Positions 62,084 to 64,000 of a stretch of DNA of 64,000 bases are shown here, in pieces; position 1 is the first letter of the stretch; the number at the start of each line of letters is the position of its first letter. The notes beneath the pieces are model-generated. The model had not been told where the DNA came from. It saw nothing but the letters and a program-made list of their open reading frames with translations, and did not search any database. The DNA lies in assembly GCA_002353815.1 (NCBI GenBank), contig DEKK01000005.1:62001-126000 (forward strand), read 5' to 3'. Source of the stretch: Bifidobacteriaceae bacterium UBA2724. GTDB taxonomy: Bacteria; Actinomycetota; Actinomycetes; Actinomycetales; Bifidobacteriaceae. The translations under genes were made by a program, and so were the position numbers.

Positions 62084-62956
62084 TCAGACGGCCACCGGCG
62101 CCTTGATCGTGGGGTGGTGCCGGTAGTTGATAACGTGGAAATCCTCGTATTCGTAATCGAAGATGCTGGGCGCCTTGTCGATTTCGAGCGTCGGATACGG
62201 ATATGGCTCGCGCGACAGCTGCTCGAGGAACTGATCGACATGGTTGTCGTAGATGTGGCAGTCGCCGCCGGTCCACACGAACTCACCGGGTTCGAGCCCC
62301 GCCTGCTGTGCCATCATGCAGGTGAGCAGCGCATACGAAGCGATGTTGAACGGCACGCCGAGGAACATATCGCAGCTGCGCTGGTACAGCTGGCAGCTGA
62401 GGCTGCCGTTGGCCACGTAGAACTGGAACAGCGCATGGCAGGGCGGCAGGGCCATTTTCTCGACCTCGGCGGGGTTCCACGCCGTCACGATCATGCGACG
62501 GGAGTCGGGATCGGTTTTGATGAGGCCGAGCACGTTGGAGATCTGGTCGATGGTGCGGTTGGGGTCATCGGGCGTCGGCGCCGGCCAGCTGCGCCACTGC
62601 ACGCCGTACACCGGACCGAGGTTGCCATTCTCGTCGGCCCATTCGTCCCAGATATGCACGCCATGGTCGACGAGCCAACCGATGTTGTTGCTGCCTTTGA
62701 GGAACCACAGGAGCTCATACGCCACGCCCTTGAACCACACGCGCTTGGTGGTGATGAGCGGGAAGGAGTCGTGCAGGTCGAAACGCATCTGCTGACCGAA
62801 CAGCGAAATGGTACCGGTGCCCGTGCGGTCGCCCTTGAGCACGCCTTCCATGAGAATCTTGCGCACCAGGTCTTCGTAAGGCATGGGAATGCTGGTTTGC
62901 GGGCGTTCCGGCACGCGAGAGCGGATGTCATCAAGTTGCTGTTGAGTCAATGCCAT
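62084..62956 (-). CDS. thyA: Thymidylate synthase
   Basis: ThyA methylates dUMP to dTMP. The 290-residue protein has D-R-T-G-T-G, the catalytic cysteine in A-L-P-P-C-H-A-L-F-Q, Q-R-S-C-D-M-F-L-G-V-P-F-N-I and D-C-H-I-Y-D-N-H. The ATG at 62956 is set by the M-A-L-T-Q N-terminus. Its ribosome site is weak. It is paired with folA. Confidence 0.97.
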   Translation of the reverse strand: MALTQQQLDDIRSRVPERPQTSIPMPYEDLVRKILMEGVLKGDRTGTGTISLFGQQMRFDLHDSFPLITTKRVWFKGVAYELLWFLKGSNNIGWLVDHGVHIWDEWADENGNLGPVYGVQWRSWPAPTPDDPNRTIDQISNVLGLIKTDPDSRRMIVTAWNPAEVEKMALPPCHALFQFYVANGSLSCQLYQRSCDMFLGVPFNIASYALLTCMMAQQAGLEPGEFVWTGGDCHIYDNHVDQFLEQLSREPYPYPTLEIDKAPSIFDYEYEDFHVINYRHHPTIKAPVAV

Positions 62957-63012
62957 ATATGCTAGTCTGCCCCCGCCCCCAGACCCCGGCCCGGCGCCTG
63001 CCGCGCCTACAC

Positions 63013-63062
63013 AAAAACGGCAGAGCGCCCCGCGCGGCATGGGCTATCCGCGCGGGGCGCTC
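63013..63062 (-). terminator. Intrinsic terminator after the OsmC gene
   Basis: A 15-bp perfect stem (63023-63037 with 63048-63062) around a 10-base loop is followed on the minus strand by a T5 run at about 63013-63017. Confidence 0.85.
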
Positions 63063-63098
63063 CGTTGTCGAACGATCCGTCCCCATGAGGGAACGACG

Positions 63099-63515
63099 TC
63101 AGCGGCGAACCTCGACGTTCATACGCACCGGCGTCGCCTCCCGGTAGGTGTGCATCACGGTGCAGCCGCTTTCGATGTGACGGCGCACGCGTTCGGCGAG
63201 CTTCTTGGCGTCTTCCTCCGACAGACCGGCCTTGGTGGCGTCCACCACGATCTGCTCTTCGAACGACGTATAGGCGTCTGCGTCGGAGTCATAAGTGCCG
63301 TCGACCACGATGCGGGCGCCGGTCCCCTCGCCCAGCACGCTTTCCACGGGCATTTCGCTTGACAGCGCGGCGCATCCCGCGAGCGCGACCTTCACCAGGT
63401 CGCCGGGCGAGAACAATCCGCGGTCGGAGCTGTGGCCGAACTTGATGTGCGCGCCGTCGTCCGAGAACGCGTCCCAGGAACCGTCTTTGTTCTTTTCAAC
63501 CCACAGACGAGACAT
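63099..63515 (-). CDS. OsmC/Ohr family protein
   Basis: The start at 63515 has AAGGAG upstream. The 138-residue protein has the first family segment L-V-K-V-A-L-A-G-C-A-A-L-S-S and the second near S-G-C-T-V-M-H. These carry the two cysteines of OsmC peroxidases. Such proteins reduce organic hydroperoxides with thiols. Confidence 0.88.
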   Translation of the reverse strand: MSRLWVEKNKDGSWDAFSDDGAHIKFGHSSDRGLFSPGDLVKVALAGCAALSSEMPVESVLGEGTGARIVVDGTYDSDADAYTSFEEQIVVDATKAGLSEEDAKKLAERVRRHIESGCTVMHTYREATPVRMNVEVRR

Positions 63516-63801
63516 AGTGACTCCTTATTTATTGTCTGTCCTTCATAGTGCCTGCATTGCCTGGCGGCGCCCGGCGTTGCCGAGCAGACCACCGCCAGGC
63601 GACCGACGACAGCGGCGCATGCACAACGCGCCGCACCTATATGCTCAGCATATACGCACGGCGCGCCACGCGACTGACGGATTCCAGATGCCAGCTCATG
63701 CCGCCTCAGCCCCAGCCCGAGGCATCGGAATCGCAAACGGGCCGGCGCCGCATCCGTCGCGGCAGCCGGCAGGTCCGCAGACCCGCGATCTCAGGCCCGG
63801 C

Positions 63802-64000
63802 TCAGCGCTCGGGATCGATCTTCTCAGAGACTTTCTCGGCGACGTCCTCGCCGGCGGAAGCCACGGACACGGACGAGACGCCCTCGATCTCTTCGACAGG
63901 CACGGCGGGGACGTCCGCCGGGGAGTTCGGCGCCTTGGCCAGCTCGTTCTCGGCGGCCTCGACGTACTTGCGCGGAACCACGTACACCGGCGACACGGAA
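63802..64000 (-). CDS. C-terminal end of an unidentified gene (runs off window)
   Basis: The frame is open from the window end to a stop at 63802. The last 66 residues begin F-R-V-S-P-V-Y-V-V-P-R-K-Y-V and become acidic with Val/Glu/Ala repeats, like a cytoplasmic tail. An internal Met at 63996 is not necessarily the start. The family cannot be told from this end. Confidence 0.6.
   Translation of the reverse strand, partial: SVSPVYVVPRKYVEAAENELAKAPNSPADVPAVPVEEIEGVSSVSVASAGEDVAEKVSEKIDPER

Overview
The window reads as chromosomal DNA of a high-GC, host-associated actinobacterium, most likely a Bifidobacterium. Supporting signs are a bile salt hydrolase, lactaldehyde reductase (fucO), a folate/ftsH/hpt cluster in the actinobacterial order, a DUF3180 protein, EttA, and GC-rich codon use in nearly every gene. 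No species is assigned.

Left edge (1-5500), an accessory island. Bases 1-2530 are visibly AT-richer than the rest and carry an epipeptide (YydF-type RiPP) locus on the minus strand. It has a 40-residue precursor, a hairpin, a radical SAM YydG-like epimerase split by a -1 frameshift on a T6 slippery tract, an S2P-like YydH peptidase, and the start of an FtsX-like permease that leaves the window. After it come a coding remnant, two small exported or membrane proteins, an orphan SUKH protein and a three-unit palindromic repeat.

5500-18000, housekeeping. rpmE-prfA-prmC is followed by an Rrf2 regulator with its NAD(P)-binding partner (YwnA/YwnB-like), which has a decayed duplicate with a duplicated operator-promoter beside it. 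Then come an Lrp regulator, a TQ-motif-rich membrane protein, tRNA-Ile(UAU), dtd, a broken MFS gene, DUF488, a 3-methyladenine glycosylase and a DEAD-box helicase.

18000-34300, signalling and export. A LuxR-type two-component pair faces a one-ATPase, two-permease exporter (LnrJKLMN-like layout) across an intergenic region with two TGAC-N4-GTCA dyads. A GNAT-arsenate reductase fusion and a PNPOx-like protein follow. A second two-component pair then leads into a lactococcin 972-type bacteriocin locus: bacteriocin, lipoprotein, membrane-anchored adaptor, ABC ATPase and permease. A small secreted peptide is encoded on the opposite strand between the kinase and the bacteriocin.

34300-64000, mostly core genes: TSUP permease, ettA, nitroreductase, bsh, tesB, a DivIVA-like mini-protein, DUF3180, folB-folK, folP, folE, ftsH, hpt, dacB, two GT2 glycosyltransferases, an AI-2E/PerM protein, fucO, tRNA-Glu, trmB, tRNA-Asp, tRNA-Phe, a low-Mr phosphatase, folA, thyA and an OsmC protein. 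tilS is absent from its usual place beside hpt, which fits the tRNA-Ile with a genomically encoded UAU anticodon.

The two strongest discoveries are the frameshifted epipeptide locus at the left edge and the lactococcin 972-type locus with its accompanying peptide near 29 kb.
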